Assembly (NCBI GenBank): GCA_018697195.1
Contig: CM031864.1
Coordinates: 29,253,668 to 29,317,667, forward strand
Length of the DNA: 64,000 nt
Direction: 5' to 3'
Source of the DNA: Certhia americana
Taxonomy: Eukaryota > Chordata > Aves > Passeriformes > Certhiidae
Positions 51,301 to 60,755 of the stretch are shown in pieces (the first letter of the stretch is position 1; each line of letters opens with the position of its first letter). The translations under genes and the position numbers were made by a program. The notes under the pieces are model-generated. The model did no database searches and was not told where the DNA came from. It saw nothing but the letters and a program-made list of their open reading frames with translations.

Positions 51301-51879
51301 AGAAGGAAGCCCTTGGGATTGGGTTTGGCTGTGATGAGGACCCCAGGGCCACCAGGGTGGCTGGGGACATTTTAAGAAGATAAAAGTGATTTCTTGCTGC
51401 TCGTGCTGGCAGGGGCCAGTGCGGCCAGAGCCAGGAGGATTAAAACAATTTCATAATCCTGGTGATTTCCTTTTGATCGGGATTATGAAACCAATCACGA
51501 ATATCAAAAGCCACAGCTTAAAGCGGCAGCCGGAGCAGGGCTGGGACGCCCCGGGCCCCCTCAGACCCCTGGTACCCCTGGGGACGGCAGCCCTGGCACC
51601 TCCAGGTAAGCACTGCCCATCTGGGACCCTCGTCCTGTGTGTTGGGGCCTCGGGGGGGTGGGGGGCAGGATGGGGTGTGTGGAGAGCAGGCCCGTGTCGA
51701 ACGCCAGGTTTAGGGGTAGGGATGTGTATGGATGCACTGAGCTCGGTTCCCACCGCCCTCCTGCCTGGAAATGCCACGGCCAAGGGTCCAGGCAGGATTT
51801 AGCCTTCGGAAGGCACGAAAACTTAGCACAGCTGCAAACGTGTAATGCTCACAGGAAGGTACCGAGAGCCGGCAGGCTT
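45386..51879 (+). other. XPR1 downstream / intergenic region
   Basis: May include longer XPR1 3' UTR forms (extra AATAAA at 47683 and 47897). T-rich tracts lie at 45530-45580, a CR1 tail at 47228-47342 and an A run near 47629-47642. Long chance-like open frames exist on both strands at 48818-49813, with no recognisable protein. GC content rises steadily to the right. Confidence 0.6.
47228..47342 (+). mobile_element. CR1 LINE 3'-end fragment
   Basis: Contains tggtctagtggagggtgtcc, ctgcccttggcagggggtgg and gcttccaacccaaaccattc. It lies downstream of XPR1. Confidence 0.92.
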
Positions 51880-52520
51880 TGCTGCTGGAGAAATCCCCCG
51901 GCCCCCGGGAGCACCGGCCCCATCCCGCGGGAGGGGGGCCCGGCTTCGCTCCGCCGCCTTCCCAACCCGCAGCCCAGACAAAAGACATTCCTGAGAGAGG
52001 GCCAAGGCAGCCGGGATCCCGGGCTGCTGGGTTCCCCTCCGTTGGAGTCCCTTGGGTGGCAGCGCAGGTCACCCCGCTGACCCCGGCGTGGCGGTGGCGT
52101 GGCCGGTCTGGGGCCGGCTTTGGCCGAGTGCCCCAGCGTGGGGTGCGCGGAGAGGAGGAGGAGGAGGAGGAGGAGGAGGCCGGGGCGGGAGGCAGGGCCA
52201 GCCACGGCCCCACAGCCCAGCCAAGCGGCTGAGCTCGGGCTCGGCTGGAGGGGCCGGGATTTGCTGGTTTGGTCGTTTTTTTTCTTAATTTCTTTTTTTC
52301 CCTCCCCTGCTTCCTTCCCTTCTTCCGCTTTCTTCTCCTTCTTCCCAGCCCTCTCCCGATGCTGCTCCGGGGGTAAGGACAGCCCTCACATCCCGCCCGC
52401 GGCCCCGTTCCACTCAGCCTGGGGCACTGAGGGGCTGCGGGGAGCTGGGCGGCGATGGGGCCCGGGGGGTGTCACAGCGATGTTCCTGCAGCCCCGGCCT
52501 GGGGGGAGGCTCCTCCGGGG
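51880..52520 (+). promoter_or_regulatory. KIAA1614: CpG-dense region, candidate KIAA1614 promoter / 5' UTR exon
   Basis: The sequence is very GC-rich with many CpG dinucleotides, in contrast to the CpG-poor DNA to the left. It contains a (GAG)n tract and lies 0.6-1.2 kb upstream of the first KIAA1614 coding exon, whose acceptor shows that an upstream exon exists. No TATA box stands out. The exact start site and first exon cannot be read from sequence. Confidence 0.4.
52151..52179 (+). repeat. (GAG)n trinucleotide microsatellite
   Basis: About nine uninterrupted GAG/GGA units in the CpG-dense region upstream of KIAA1614. It lies outside the coding exons found. Confidence 0.9.
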
Positions 52521-53077
52521 GTACCAGTGGGGACAGGATACTCCCGGCGGGATGCAGGAGGGCAGCTGTACCTGGGTGCCACCGGGAAGGACGAGTGCCA
52601 CGTGTGGGGCCGGGGCGGAGCAGGGGCAGGCGTCTGGCTGGTGGCACCTTTGGCGAGCTGTCGCCGGGAGGGATTTCTGTTCTGCGGAGGTTTGGGGCCC
52701 TAGTTTAGCTCAGAAAGTGTCAGCTCCCTCCGGGCCTTCGTGCCCTGGAACAGTGTGGGTGGGCATCCGTGCTCCTGCCCAGCCCCTGACCCCCCGCCTT
52801 GGGGAACCACGGATTCCTCATTGCTACCCCGCATTGCTGCCCTGCTCCCCCGTTTCTCCACATGCTGGCAGAGTGTCGGTGCTCTGGGTGGGTGGTTGGC
52901 CTCGTGCTGTGTCACCTCCCTGTCCCCTTCCTCTCCAGGCACACGCCCGTGGCATTGCATGCATTTACCCCCCAGGGCAGCTTGGGGTGATGCCCCTTGC
53001 AGAAGCACCAGGATGGGTGCTGGGGAGGGCGAGGTCAGTGCAGGGGTCACGCCCTGGGTTTTATCCCTGCAGGACTC

Positions 53078-53705
53078 ATGGAGGGGAGCCCTCCCGCTGA
53101 AGCGCGGCGCCTGCCGCGGCCCCCAAAGCAGCACGTCCAGAGCGGTGCCCGGAGCCCTGCCCCGCCGGAGCGCCCCGAGGCTGCCCGCGGCCCCCACGCC
53201 ATCCTGGAGGGCAAGGTGAAGGCGCTGAAGGAGAAACGGGGCGGGCGGCCGGGGACCCCCGCAGCTGCCCCCGAGCGCCCCTCGCCCAAGAAGCCGCGGC
53301 CCCGGCGGGGAAAGCCGGGGGCAGAGGGGGCGGCGGTGGAGCCGCGGGCTCAGCTCCGGACCTACCTGACGGACGGGCTGCTGGATGGAGGGGATCCTGC
53401 TCCTGGCAACCCCACGGCCCCGGCACCCCGCACCGGCACCCCCGGGCTCTGGAGGGTCCCGGCATCCAGAGGAGATGTGCCGGGAGGCCCCGAGCTGCCC
53501 CCGGGCAAGGGCAGCAGATCCTGGCGCTCTGCCTCCCTCCATGAGAGACCCTCCCTGGATGAAGAGGCTCGAACCCCGCTGCGGGACCGGGGGCGTCCCT
53601 CTGTGTCCCCCCCCACGGCTGAGAGCTGGGAGAGGCTCTCGCTGGCTGAGCGGGTGGAGAGGAACCGGCGGCTGCTGCAGGAGGTGCTGGGCCTTGCCGC
53701 ACCCG
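53078..53705 (+). CDS. KIAA1614: KIAA1614 first coding exon (residues 1-209)
   Basis: Acceptor atccctgcag ends at 53072, so an upstream non-coding exon is implied. The first ATG in the exon, at 53078, opens the long frame with MEGSPPAEARRLP. I chose it because the frame continues without a break to the donor gtgtgt after 53705. Conserved helical islands are HAILEGKVKALKEKRGG and, near the end, ERLSLAERVERNRRLLQEVL. The middle is Pro/Arg/Gly-rich. If a coding exon lies upstream, the true start could be earlier. Confidence 0.85.
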
Positions 53706-54262
53706 GTGTGTATTTTGGGAAGGTGGTGGCTCCTTCAGGACAGCTATGGGAAGTGGGAAGGAAAACCTTTTGGATAATGGGAGTCCTCAGGGCCAACCTG
53801 CAGCCTCCTGCGGTGCGGGGGCAGCTCCCTGCTGCCTCACACCCCAGGACTGTCCCATCTCCTTTGGTGGGATGTAGGAGATGCTCATAAGGTGCTCTGG
53901 TATCATCAGTCAGTCTCCTCTGGTGTTCTGGTGAGGAGTTTCACTGCCAAAAGCAAGAGCAAGAAAATTTTGGGGACACACCAGGTCTGTGGGCACCACT
54001 GTCCCTTTGCAAGCTACCACCAGAAAAGATAATTTCTCCTTTGATAGCCTCTGCCCTAGTGACCCTGTGGCCCCATCCCCACAGTCCCACAGCTACAATC
54101 AGGTGCTGTTTTCCCACATTCCACTCTCTTGGGATCTCCCAGAGCCAAACATCTGGGAGAGCCCTGCAGAAGGTGTTGGGATGGGATATGTGGAGGGTGC
54201 TATCAAGAGGATAGGGACTGCCATCCAACCAGGCTGATGCCTTTCCCTGTCCTGCATTTCAG
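53706..54262 (+). other. KIAA1614: KIAA1614 intron 1 of the coding part
   Basis: Nothing recognised. Confidence 0.8.
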
Positions 54263-54326
54263 AGATGCCAGCGAGCGATGGGGACTGGGACTCGGGGGTT
54301 TCACTGCAGGATGCTGAGGGCTGCAG
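54263..54326 (+). CDS. KIAA1614: KIAA1614 coding exon 2 (residues 210-230)
   Basis: A 64-base exon after acceptor gcatttcag, donor gtaggt. It encodes EMPASDGDWDSGVSLQDAEG and C, then splits an Arg codon. The DWDSGVSLQD motif is a conserved island of the family. Confidence 0.92.
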
Positions 54327-55446
54327 GTAGGTCAGTCACAGTGTGGCAGAAAAGGACATTTCCCTCTTTCCCACTCCCCAGCTTGTATTTTAAATGCAAC
54401 CTGTCAAGCATCTCCAGGCTGTGGGGGCAGCTGGTGAGGGAGTGTGGTTGGGCCCCAGTGATGCTTCGGTGTGACAAGGGACAGGAGCCAGGTGTCCCCC
54501 TGGTGTCTGAGCACAGGAGATGTCCTTGCCAGGATACCAGGGCAGGAAGGGGAGTGGGGAAGAGGATGGGACAGAAATTTGCTCCCGGTGCTGAAGAGGA
54601 TCGAGGTGGCAGGGGTGTGTAATCTTGTTGGATTAATGAAAAGCCTTTGAGGTATGGACTAAAAGTAAGGAGGTGGCACAGGCAGGTGGGGGGCTGGGGG
54701 CTGCATGGGGTAGATCAGTGAGTGGGAAAAGACACCCCCTAGTATGGTGGTCACTGGCTCTGCTCTGGCAGCTGGATCAGTGATGGGGGGTGGAATGCAG
54801 TACCAGGGATGCAGCACTACCTGTGAGCCAAAGCCTGGGGGAAGCCTGGGCCTGCCATGGTGCTGCTGGGGGGCAGCGTGTGCCCACCGTGCTGCACTGA
54901 AGAGGTTAAGGCCAGGCTTCCTGGAGAGACTGCCTGAGCTGATTATTTTAATCAAGAGGATTAGGGCCATGGCCAACCAGGAAGGCAGTGCTGCAACAGG
55001 GAGAGCTGACAGATCCCTCACCCTGCAGTCAGAGGGGGCTGGGGGTGTGAGGAAAGACCACCTGGAAGAAAGGGATGGCAGCAAGACAATCAGGTCAGGG
55101 AGTCACCCCAAACCTATCTGCCTCCCCACCACCATGGGACTGACACTGGTGGGGATGGGCCTGCCCCAGTTTCCCTGTCCACCTCTGGGATGCCCATGGC
55201 AAAAAACCCTTCCTCGGCTGGGCCTGCGCCCGAGCTGTGTGGGTGCTGAGCCTGCCCCCAAAGTCTCACCTGGCACCGGGGTGTGAGAGGTGCCCACCCG
55301 GCTGTCCCCTGGCTCGGCCGCCAGCCCGCCCATGAACGGCGGCCGAGCCCCGTTTTCCCTGGGCAGAGCGGCCCCGTCGTCACTGTTAAAGCACGTCTAA
55401 TCCCTGTTATTTTTTCCTAATCCCCCTCCCCGCTGCGGGGCTGCAG
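54327..55446 (+). other. KIAA1614: KIAA1614 intron
   Basis: GC-rich intron of 1.1 kb; nothing recognised. Confidence 0.8.
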
Positions 55447-55596
55447 GGCCTTTGTCGCCGGGCAGGAGCTCGAGCTGAGCCCGCGGCACGAGCAGGCCAA
55501 GCAGCTGCTGCAGCGCGCCCGCATGAAGGCTCGGACGAACCCCCTGCGCGCCAGCCACGACATCCTCCTGCTCCCCGCCGCCGTCCCGCACCCCAG
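55447..55596 (+). CDS. KIAA1614: KIAA1614 coding exon 3 (residues 231-280)
   Basis: A 150-base exon after acceptor gggctgcag, donor gtcagt. It reads [40 protein letters not shown] and a short Leu/Pro run. The Gln/Arg-rich helix around [12 protein letters not shown] is the best conserved piece. Confidence 0.93.
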
Positions 55597-56190
55597 GTCA
55601 GTGCTGCCTTCCTGCCCCGCGGGGTTCCCAGGCCTGCAGCCGGCTTTGGGGCACGTCCACAGCCAGCAGCGGTGTGTTTAGAGCGGGCACACGTGTGCAG
55701 GCACGCGTGTGGAGCCAGAACCCGACCGGCTGCGCGCACCCCGGGTGTGCCCGACATCTTTGCAGCAATGTTTGGGAAGCGTTTAGTTAATTGTGTTTTA
55801 TGATTACACGGAAGTATCAATGGTGGTAGGATGGCATTTCCCAGCTGAGGGGGAATGTTTTCCCGGGCTAGACTCGCTGCTGGAGGCTGGACCACAGCAG
55901 GGTTCCTCCATGCATGCCAGATCATGTGCGGTGTGGTGTTCCTGGAATGAAACCGCACACCTCGGGGCAGGGAAGGGGCGATGGAGATTGAGCCGTGGCA
56001 GCAGGGAGGTGCCGCAGCCTCTCCGGATTTCAGCTGCAGGCTGGAGGGAAGCAGTGCTGTACACAGCCAGGGAGCACCGGGCGGGCTCTTCTCCCTGCCC
56101 CATCTTTCGCACCGGGTTTCCCCCTTCCCGCCCTGCTTTCCCAGGGTTGCCGAGCAGCCCCTGCAGCTCGCCTGTCTGTCCCTATGGCAG
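55597..56190 (+). other. KIAA1614: KIAA1614 intron
   Basis: Nothing recognised. The reading frame of the next exon stays open leftward into this intron, but the phase and acceptor favour a start at 56191. Confidence 0.75.
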
Positions 56191-57419
56191 GGAGCCCAGC
56201 GGGAGGCCGAGCGTCGCCCCGCGGGACGGCGGGAGCCTGAGCGACTCTTCCAGCGGGGAGTCGAGCTGCGGGCGGCAGCGGCGGCCGCGGGGACCGTCCC
56301 CATCCCGCGTCCGCTTCGAGGACGAGTCGGCCCGGGACGCCGAGGTGCGGTACCTGGAGCGGCTGCAGCTGCGGCACCGGCGGGCGCTGGGCTCGGCGCT
56401 CGCCTCACCGGAGCCCGCCGGCAGCAGGCAGCCGGGGGACGGCGCCGGCCAGCCCAAAGCCCGCAGTGGCGACCTCGTGGCCGGGGGCAAGTGCAGCGCC
56501 TGTGGCTCCTTCCTCGGTGCTGCTGCCGGCCGGGACACGAATGCGCAAGCTGTCCCCGACGCGGCCAAAAGTAGCCCTGCGGCACAAAGAAGCGTCCCAG
56601 GGGACAGCAGAGGGCCGAGCGCTGCCCAGACAGAGCCTAAAATCAGGCCTCTGGGCCCCGGAGGGTCCCCGCTGTGGATCCTGCCCTCCCGGCAGCGCAT
56701 CCACACCGAGAAGATCAAGGAGACCTACATCGGGGATGTCACCTACATTGACGAGGTGGACTCGGCTCTGGAGAGCACCGACACGTCCGACGGCTGCCGG
56801 ACAGACAGCGAGGAGGCAGGACCCCGCAGCCCCCACTTGCGGGAGCACCGGGATCCCCGGACTCGCGGGCACAGAGCTCCCCGTGCTGCCCCGCAGCCAG
56901 AGGCGAGGGCCAGGAAGGGGATGTGTGTCGCCAGCAGTGGTCCCGAGGACGGGAACTCGGGTCCGGGGCCTGTTTGCCCCCCACCACCGGGAAGAACCAG
57001 CAGCCGAGAAGATGGGGAACCCCATCGACATCTGGGGGGCAGCAAGGGAGTAGGAAACACAGCTCGCCCCCCACAGCAACCTAGTGAGCCTCTGGAGCCT
57101 TCCTCGCAGCTGAGGACCAGCACCCCCATGCCAGGCACCCACGTCCCTGCTCCCCCTCCTACCAAGAAGGCCTGTGCCCAGGTGCCTTGCAGGAAAGCCC
57201 TGTTCTCCAGCAGCAGCCGCCAGGCGCCGAGCCAAGGAGGCCGGGGCCCGGAGCCGGATGCTGGCAGCGCCGCCCCACCGCAGCCTGGGGGCACGGCGGG
57301 GCCGGCCGAGCGGCGGGGTCCCTGCAGCCCCAGGTGGCTCCCAGGGAGCCCACTCCGTGCCTTGTCCACCAACAATTGCAACAACACCCAGGGGCAGGAC
57401 GGCCCGGGGGTGGGCAGAG
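56191..57419 (+). CDS. KIAA1614: KIAA1614 large coding exon 4 (residues 281-690)
   Basis: A 1229-base exon after acceptor cctatggcag, donor gtaaga. It starts in phase with exon 3 (EPSGRPSVAPRDGG). It contains SRVRFEDESARDAEVRYLER, a predicted helix, then RIHTEKIKETYIGDVTYIDE and VDSALESTDTSDGCRTDSEE. The rest is low-complexity Pro/Gly/Arg/Ser sequence, likely disordered. Very high GC at third positions also leaves long open frames on other strands here; those are shadows. Confidence 0.92.
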
Positions 57420-57498
57420 GTAAGAGACCCACGCATGGGGTGCTGGGGGGGGGGATCCCCAATGAAACAGGCGTGTGACTGTCTCACTGTGGTTCCAG

Positions 57499-57628
57499 GG
57501 ACACTGTCACATCCTGCTGCCAGTCCTGTCACCCCCGTGCTCCCGGAGGCTGCTCATCCTGCTGGGGAAGGTGCCGGGATGCTGGGAGCTCAGCCACAGC
57601 AGCACCCGGCTGGGAGCGTGGCACATGG
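57499..57628 (+). CDS. KIAA1614: KIAA1614 coding exon 5 (residues 690-733)
   Basis: A 130-base exon after acceptor gtggttccag, donor gtgagt. It encodes GTLSHPAASPVTPVLPEAAH and a Gly/Gln/His-rich stretch. It is poorly conserved, but both phases match the neighbouring exons. Confidence 0.8.
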
Positions 57629-58276
57629 GTGAGTGAGCACGGGCAGCCATGGCATCTCAAACCACGCCGCTCTGACCATCCCTCCTGCGCACTGCAGGGT
57701 GCTGCTGGGTTGAAGTCCCCGGCTCCAGAAACCTCTCAAAAACCACAGTATGGGGGTTACAGTGTGCCCGGGTGTTGGGTTTGGAGGACTGCATTTCCTC
57801 ACATCTGGTTCTGCCGGGAGTGTTAGGGCAGATGTGGCAAAGGTGTTTCGATGGTGTCGGGTTCTCCCCTTTTGAGGAAAATCAGCTGCTTTGGGGCTTT
57901 CCAAGTGCAATCCTGCCAGCCCTGTGCCTGCCCCTGCATGACTCAGCCTGGCAGGAGAGTTCCAAGGTGGTGCTGGGTCCTCTGAGCCCATTAGCAGGAT
58001 GTGATCCTTTGGGGCATCGCAGGGGACTTCTGAGAGGTGTTAAACCCCTGAAATAATGGGAAAAAAAGGGAGGGAGCCCTTCGGTCACTTTGGGTGGTGA
58101 CAAACTTGTGTATGCTGGTTCACTGCTGGGGGGAGGCGGATGCCCCCGATCTCACCGTGCTGTGACTCTCAAGGCTGCCGAGGCGGATGCAGGATGCACC
58201 CCCAGCCCAGAGGCAGCTGCAGGTCCTGCTGCCACCCCAGACAAGCGATGTGTGACCACCACGCCTCTCCACTCAG
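57629..58276 (+). other. KIAA1614: KIAA1614 intron
   Basis: Nothing recognised in it. Confidence 0.8.
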
Positions 58277-58481
58277 GGAGCCAGGGCGGCCAGTGAGCCG
58301 GAAGGGCAGCAGCGCTTCGGCGTCGGGGCTGAAGAAGCTCCTGTGCAGCCTGAGCCAGAGCACCAAGCAGCGCCTGGGCCGCTTCCGCTGCTATAGCATG
58401 GAGCAGCTCCCCGCCCCCGGCGGCTCCGTGCCGGGCAGCCCCGGCGTCAAGAAGTCCCCGTCCCTGCAGTCCCTGCAGCTG
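58277..58481 (+). CDS. KIAA1614: KIAA1614 coding exon 6 (residues 734-802)
   Basis: A 205-base exon after acceptor ctccactcag, donor gtgagc. It encodes ASGLKKLLCSLSQSTKQRLG, RFRCYSMEQLPAP and GVKKSPSLQSLQL. The basic RLGRFRCYSMEQL island and the KKSPSLQSLQL tail are the most recognisable parts of the family. Confidence 0.94.
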
Positions 58482-58869
58482 GTGAGCTTGGACATCGCCA
58501 CATACAGGGGGTGCCCATGGGGAGGCGGGGAAAGGGCAGGCACAAGGGAAAGGATGCTGGACTGGGAGGAAGTATTCCTGAGTATGGATTTATGGCTCAA
58601 GCGGTCCTGGAGCGGGGTGGGGGGATGTGCCACCCTAAGCCTGCTGGGTTTGAAAAGCCTGGAGCCAACTGGGAAGTGGAAGGGGGAAGGAGGGAGAAAG
58701 GGGTGGTAGTGGAAGAGCAGATACGCTTGTCCCTCCTCACCAGGGAGATGGGGAGTGCTCCATGGGGTGGGATGTCCCAGTTTCCTCCACTTCCTTAACA
58801 CCTCAGTGGGTGATGCACTGTGGTGCTGCACAGTGTTTGTCCCCATCTCAGCCAGGTGTTTCTCCCCAG
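58482..58869 (+). other. KIAA1614: KIAA1614 intron
   Basis: Short intron without recognised features. Confidence 0.8.
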
Positions 58870-58982
58870 GTGTCACCCTTCTGCCAGCCCCAAAAAGCTG
58901 CCTCTGTCCAGAGCCTGCATCCCCAACTGGGCAAGGCACCCCGTGCCAGTGCCTACCTCCTTCCCCAGACCACGGCTGACAG
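58870..58982 (+). CDS. KIAA1614: KIAA1614 coding exon 7 (residues 803-839)
   Basis: A 113-base exon after acceptor ttctccccag, donor gtagga. It encodes VSPFCQPQKAASVQSLHPQL and a short linker ending in AYLLPQTTADR. It joins the SLQSLQL island to the PDZ-like region. Confidence 0.88.
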
Positions 58983-59126
58983 GTAGGATGGGGCCTTACA
59001 CATCCTTGTGAATCCCAGGAAGGCTGTTCTGGGGTGCTGTGGTGGCTCAGTGCAGCCAGGAGCTGCATTACCCAGTCTCCAGCAGCTTCCCTTTTCCCCA
59101 CTCACCCATCTTCCCTCTCCCCACAG

Positions 59127-59311
59127 AAAGGGGGGATCAGGGCCACAGCGCTCGCTGAGCGTGGAGGACATTGGGGCGCCCAGCCAGCTGCGCGCAGTGG
59201 GGCGAGTGGTTGAGGTCTTCCCTGATGGCACCAGCCAGCTGGAGCTGCAGCGACCCCCCCACGGCGCCTTCGGCTTCTCCGTCACCTCCGGACATGGCCG
59301 GCCTGACACAG
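59127..59311 (+). CDS. KIAA1614: KIAA1614 coding exon 8, first half of PDZ-like domain (residues 840-901)
   Basis: A 185-base exon after acceptor ctccccacag, donor gtattg. It encodes [20 protein letters not shown], then [20 protein letters not shown] and [19 protein letters not shown] sits where the PDZ carboxylate-binding GLGF loop is expected, followed by beta strand B. Confidence 0.93.
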
Positions 59312-59620
59312 GTATTGTGGGATCATCCCAAAGCTTTGGCACACCATGGTCCCTCCCTGGTGGCTCTCCTCCCACCCCAGGGAGTTTGGGCACAGGTGGA
59401 GGGGGTTGCTCCATTGCTGCTGAGACCCAGAGAGGTGATGCGGGTGGGGGGACGCTGTCATGTGTAGCTTTGCCCGCGCAAAAATCCTACATGTCCATCA
59501 GCACTTGGCTTTGCACACACAGCCCATGCCAAAGACTGTTTATCCCAGGCTTGTTTCTGTGCAGCCCCTGAGCACCCTGGGGGCAGGAAGGGCTCTCACC
59601 CATCCCTGTTCCCTCCGCAG
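59312..59620 (+). other. KIAA1614: KIAA1614 last intron
   Basis: A 309-base intron that interrupts the PDZ-like domain. No other feature seen. Confidence 0.85.
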
Positions 59621-59814
59621 GTGTCTATGTGCAGGAGATGGTGGATGTGGGCACAGCCAAGCTCTACGCAGGGCTCCTGGGTGTGGGGGACGAGATCCTG
59701 CAGGTGAACGGCGCGGCCGTCTCGGGGCTGGGGCTGACCCGCATCCGTGAGCTGCTGCTCCAGGCGGACACCCTGTCCCTGCGCGTGCTCCGGCACCGCC
59801 CAGCGCCACGGTAG
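59621..59814 (+). CDS. KIAA1614: KIAA1614 last coding exon, second half of PDZ-like domain (residues 901-965)
   Basis: A 194-base exon after acceptor ccctccgcag, stop TAG at 59812-59814. It encodes GVYVQEMVDVGTAKLYAGLL, GVGDEILQVNGAAVSGLGLT and RIRELLLQADTLSLRVLRHR. GVGDEILQVNG is a textbook PDZ strand D/helix A signature. The protein ends a few residues after the domain (PAPR). Confidence 0.95.
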
Positions 59815-60755
59815 CCCTGGCACGGCTCCTGTGAAGCCCGGCAAGAAGAGGAGGATGTCCCAGTGATGGGAGAAGGACAATGTCCCAGGATGCTGCAGAA
59901 TGGTGTGGCATGGACCAAGCTGCCTCGCAGTGCCAGGTCCTGCCTAGCTTCACTGCAGTGGGGGCAGGTGGCTCTGCTTGTCCCCCTGGGAGAGAGTGTG
60001 GGACCAAGGACCCCCCTGAGTCTCCAGGAGCTGCACATGTGTGGGGGACAGGGGACAGCCTGGCCCCAACAGAGCTGGGTGGGTCTGTCCTGCTGGACAC
60101 TGGGGTGACCAGCGTGGGGACACCCCCCATCTCTGTGACCCCAGGAGACAGAAGGCTTCCTGCCAGTACTGCCACCTTGCGCTGGAGGGCTGGTGAGGTT
60201 CTTTTAAATTATTTCAAGCTGAAACCCAAAAATACATCTCTGCAATAACAAAAAAATGCCCTTGGCTTGTGCCATGGAGGGGTTGGGGTGGTGCTTGCAG
60301 CTGTGGGACATTTGCTTCTTGTTTTCCCATGCTTCTTGTTTGCCCTTCTGCTCCACCAACCACCTCCTGACCATGCTGTGGTGCTGGGGGGGCCCTGGGC
60401 AGGCAGGCCGGGGGCTCAGCCACCTGCAAGGCTCCTTGGGGAATTTGAGGGGTTTTTTCCCAGCCATGGAAGGCAAAACACATCCTTGGCGTGAGTGTCT
60501 CCAGCAGCAGTGGCATGGCAGCAATGGCTGCTCTCTGCACGGTGGTGCCCTGCATCTGACTACAGCTGTCTCCATCAGCCCCACATCTGGGTACAGCTCC
60601 CACAATGCTGAGGTGACCCCAGAAACTGTAGATGCTGCTTATGCCTCAAAAACCAGGATGGTGGTATCTGGCAAATGCTGGTGGGAAAGTTTTTCCCACT
60701 TCCTGGTGCCAGGATGTCCCGGGAGCAAGATTCAGGCAAGAAGGAGCCGAGATCT
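59815..60755 (+). other. KIAA1614 3' UTR and convergent intergenic gap
   Basis: GC-rich sequence after the KIAA1614 stop. No canonical AATAAA was seen on the + strand. A weak variant AATACA at 60231-60236, in a locally A/T-rich stretch, is the best candidate end. The rest separates the tails of KIAA1614 and STX6. Confidence 0.4.

Larger units (their letters stand above)
53078..59814 (+). other. KIAA1614: KIAA1614 homologue, protein of unknown function with PDZ-like C terminus
   Basis: Nine coding exons (53078-53705, 54263-54326, 55447-55596, 56191-57419, 57499-57628, 58277-58481, 58870-58982, 59127-59311, 59621-59814) sum to 2898 bases, giving 965 residues plus stop in one frame with consistent phases. 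Conserved islands include [110 protein letters not shown] and GVKKSPSLQSLQL. The last ~95 residues look like a PDZ domain. The protein has no signal peptide or membrane helix and is mainly Pro/Arg/Ser/Gly-rich, so probably disordered. The human protein is somewhat longer (about 1190 residues, from memory) and uncharacterised. The location between XPR1 and STX6 supports orthology. I do not assign a function. Confidence 0.9.

Noticed and set aside
52099..53100. A 333-codon open frame on the plus strand ending just inside the first KIAA1614 coding exon
   Set aside because: It is in a different frame from KIAA1614, stops at once in the exon, and comes from GC-rich 5' sequence with a GAG repeat.
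52700..53542. A 280-codon minus-strand open frame
   Set aside because: Antisense shadow of the first KIAA1614 coding exon and its 5' flank.
55407..56585. A 392-codon open frame on the minus strand
   Set aside because: It lies antisense to confirmed KIAA1614 exons whose high GC at third positions keeps the opposite strand open. Its sequence is Ala/Arg/Gly-rich without a known domain.
56405..57532. A 375-codon minus-strand open frame
   Set aside because: Shadow of the large KIAA1614 exon; no recognisable protein.
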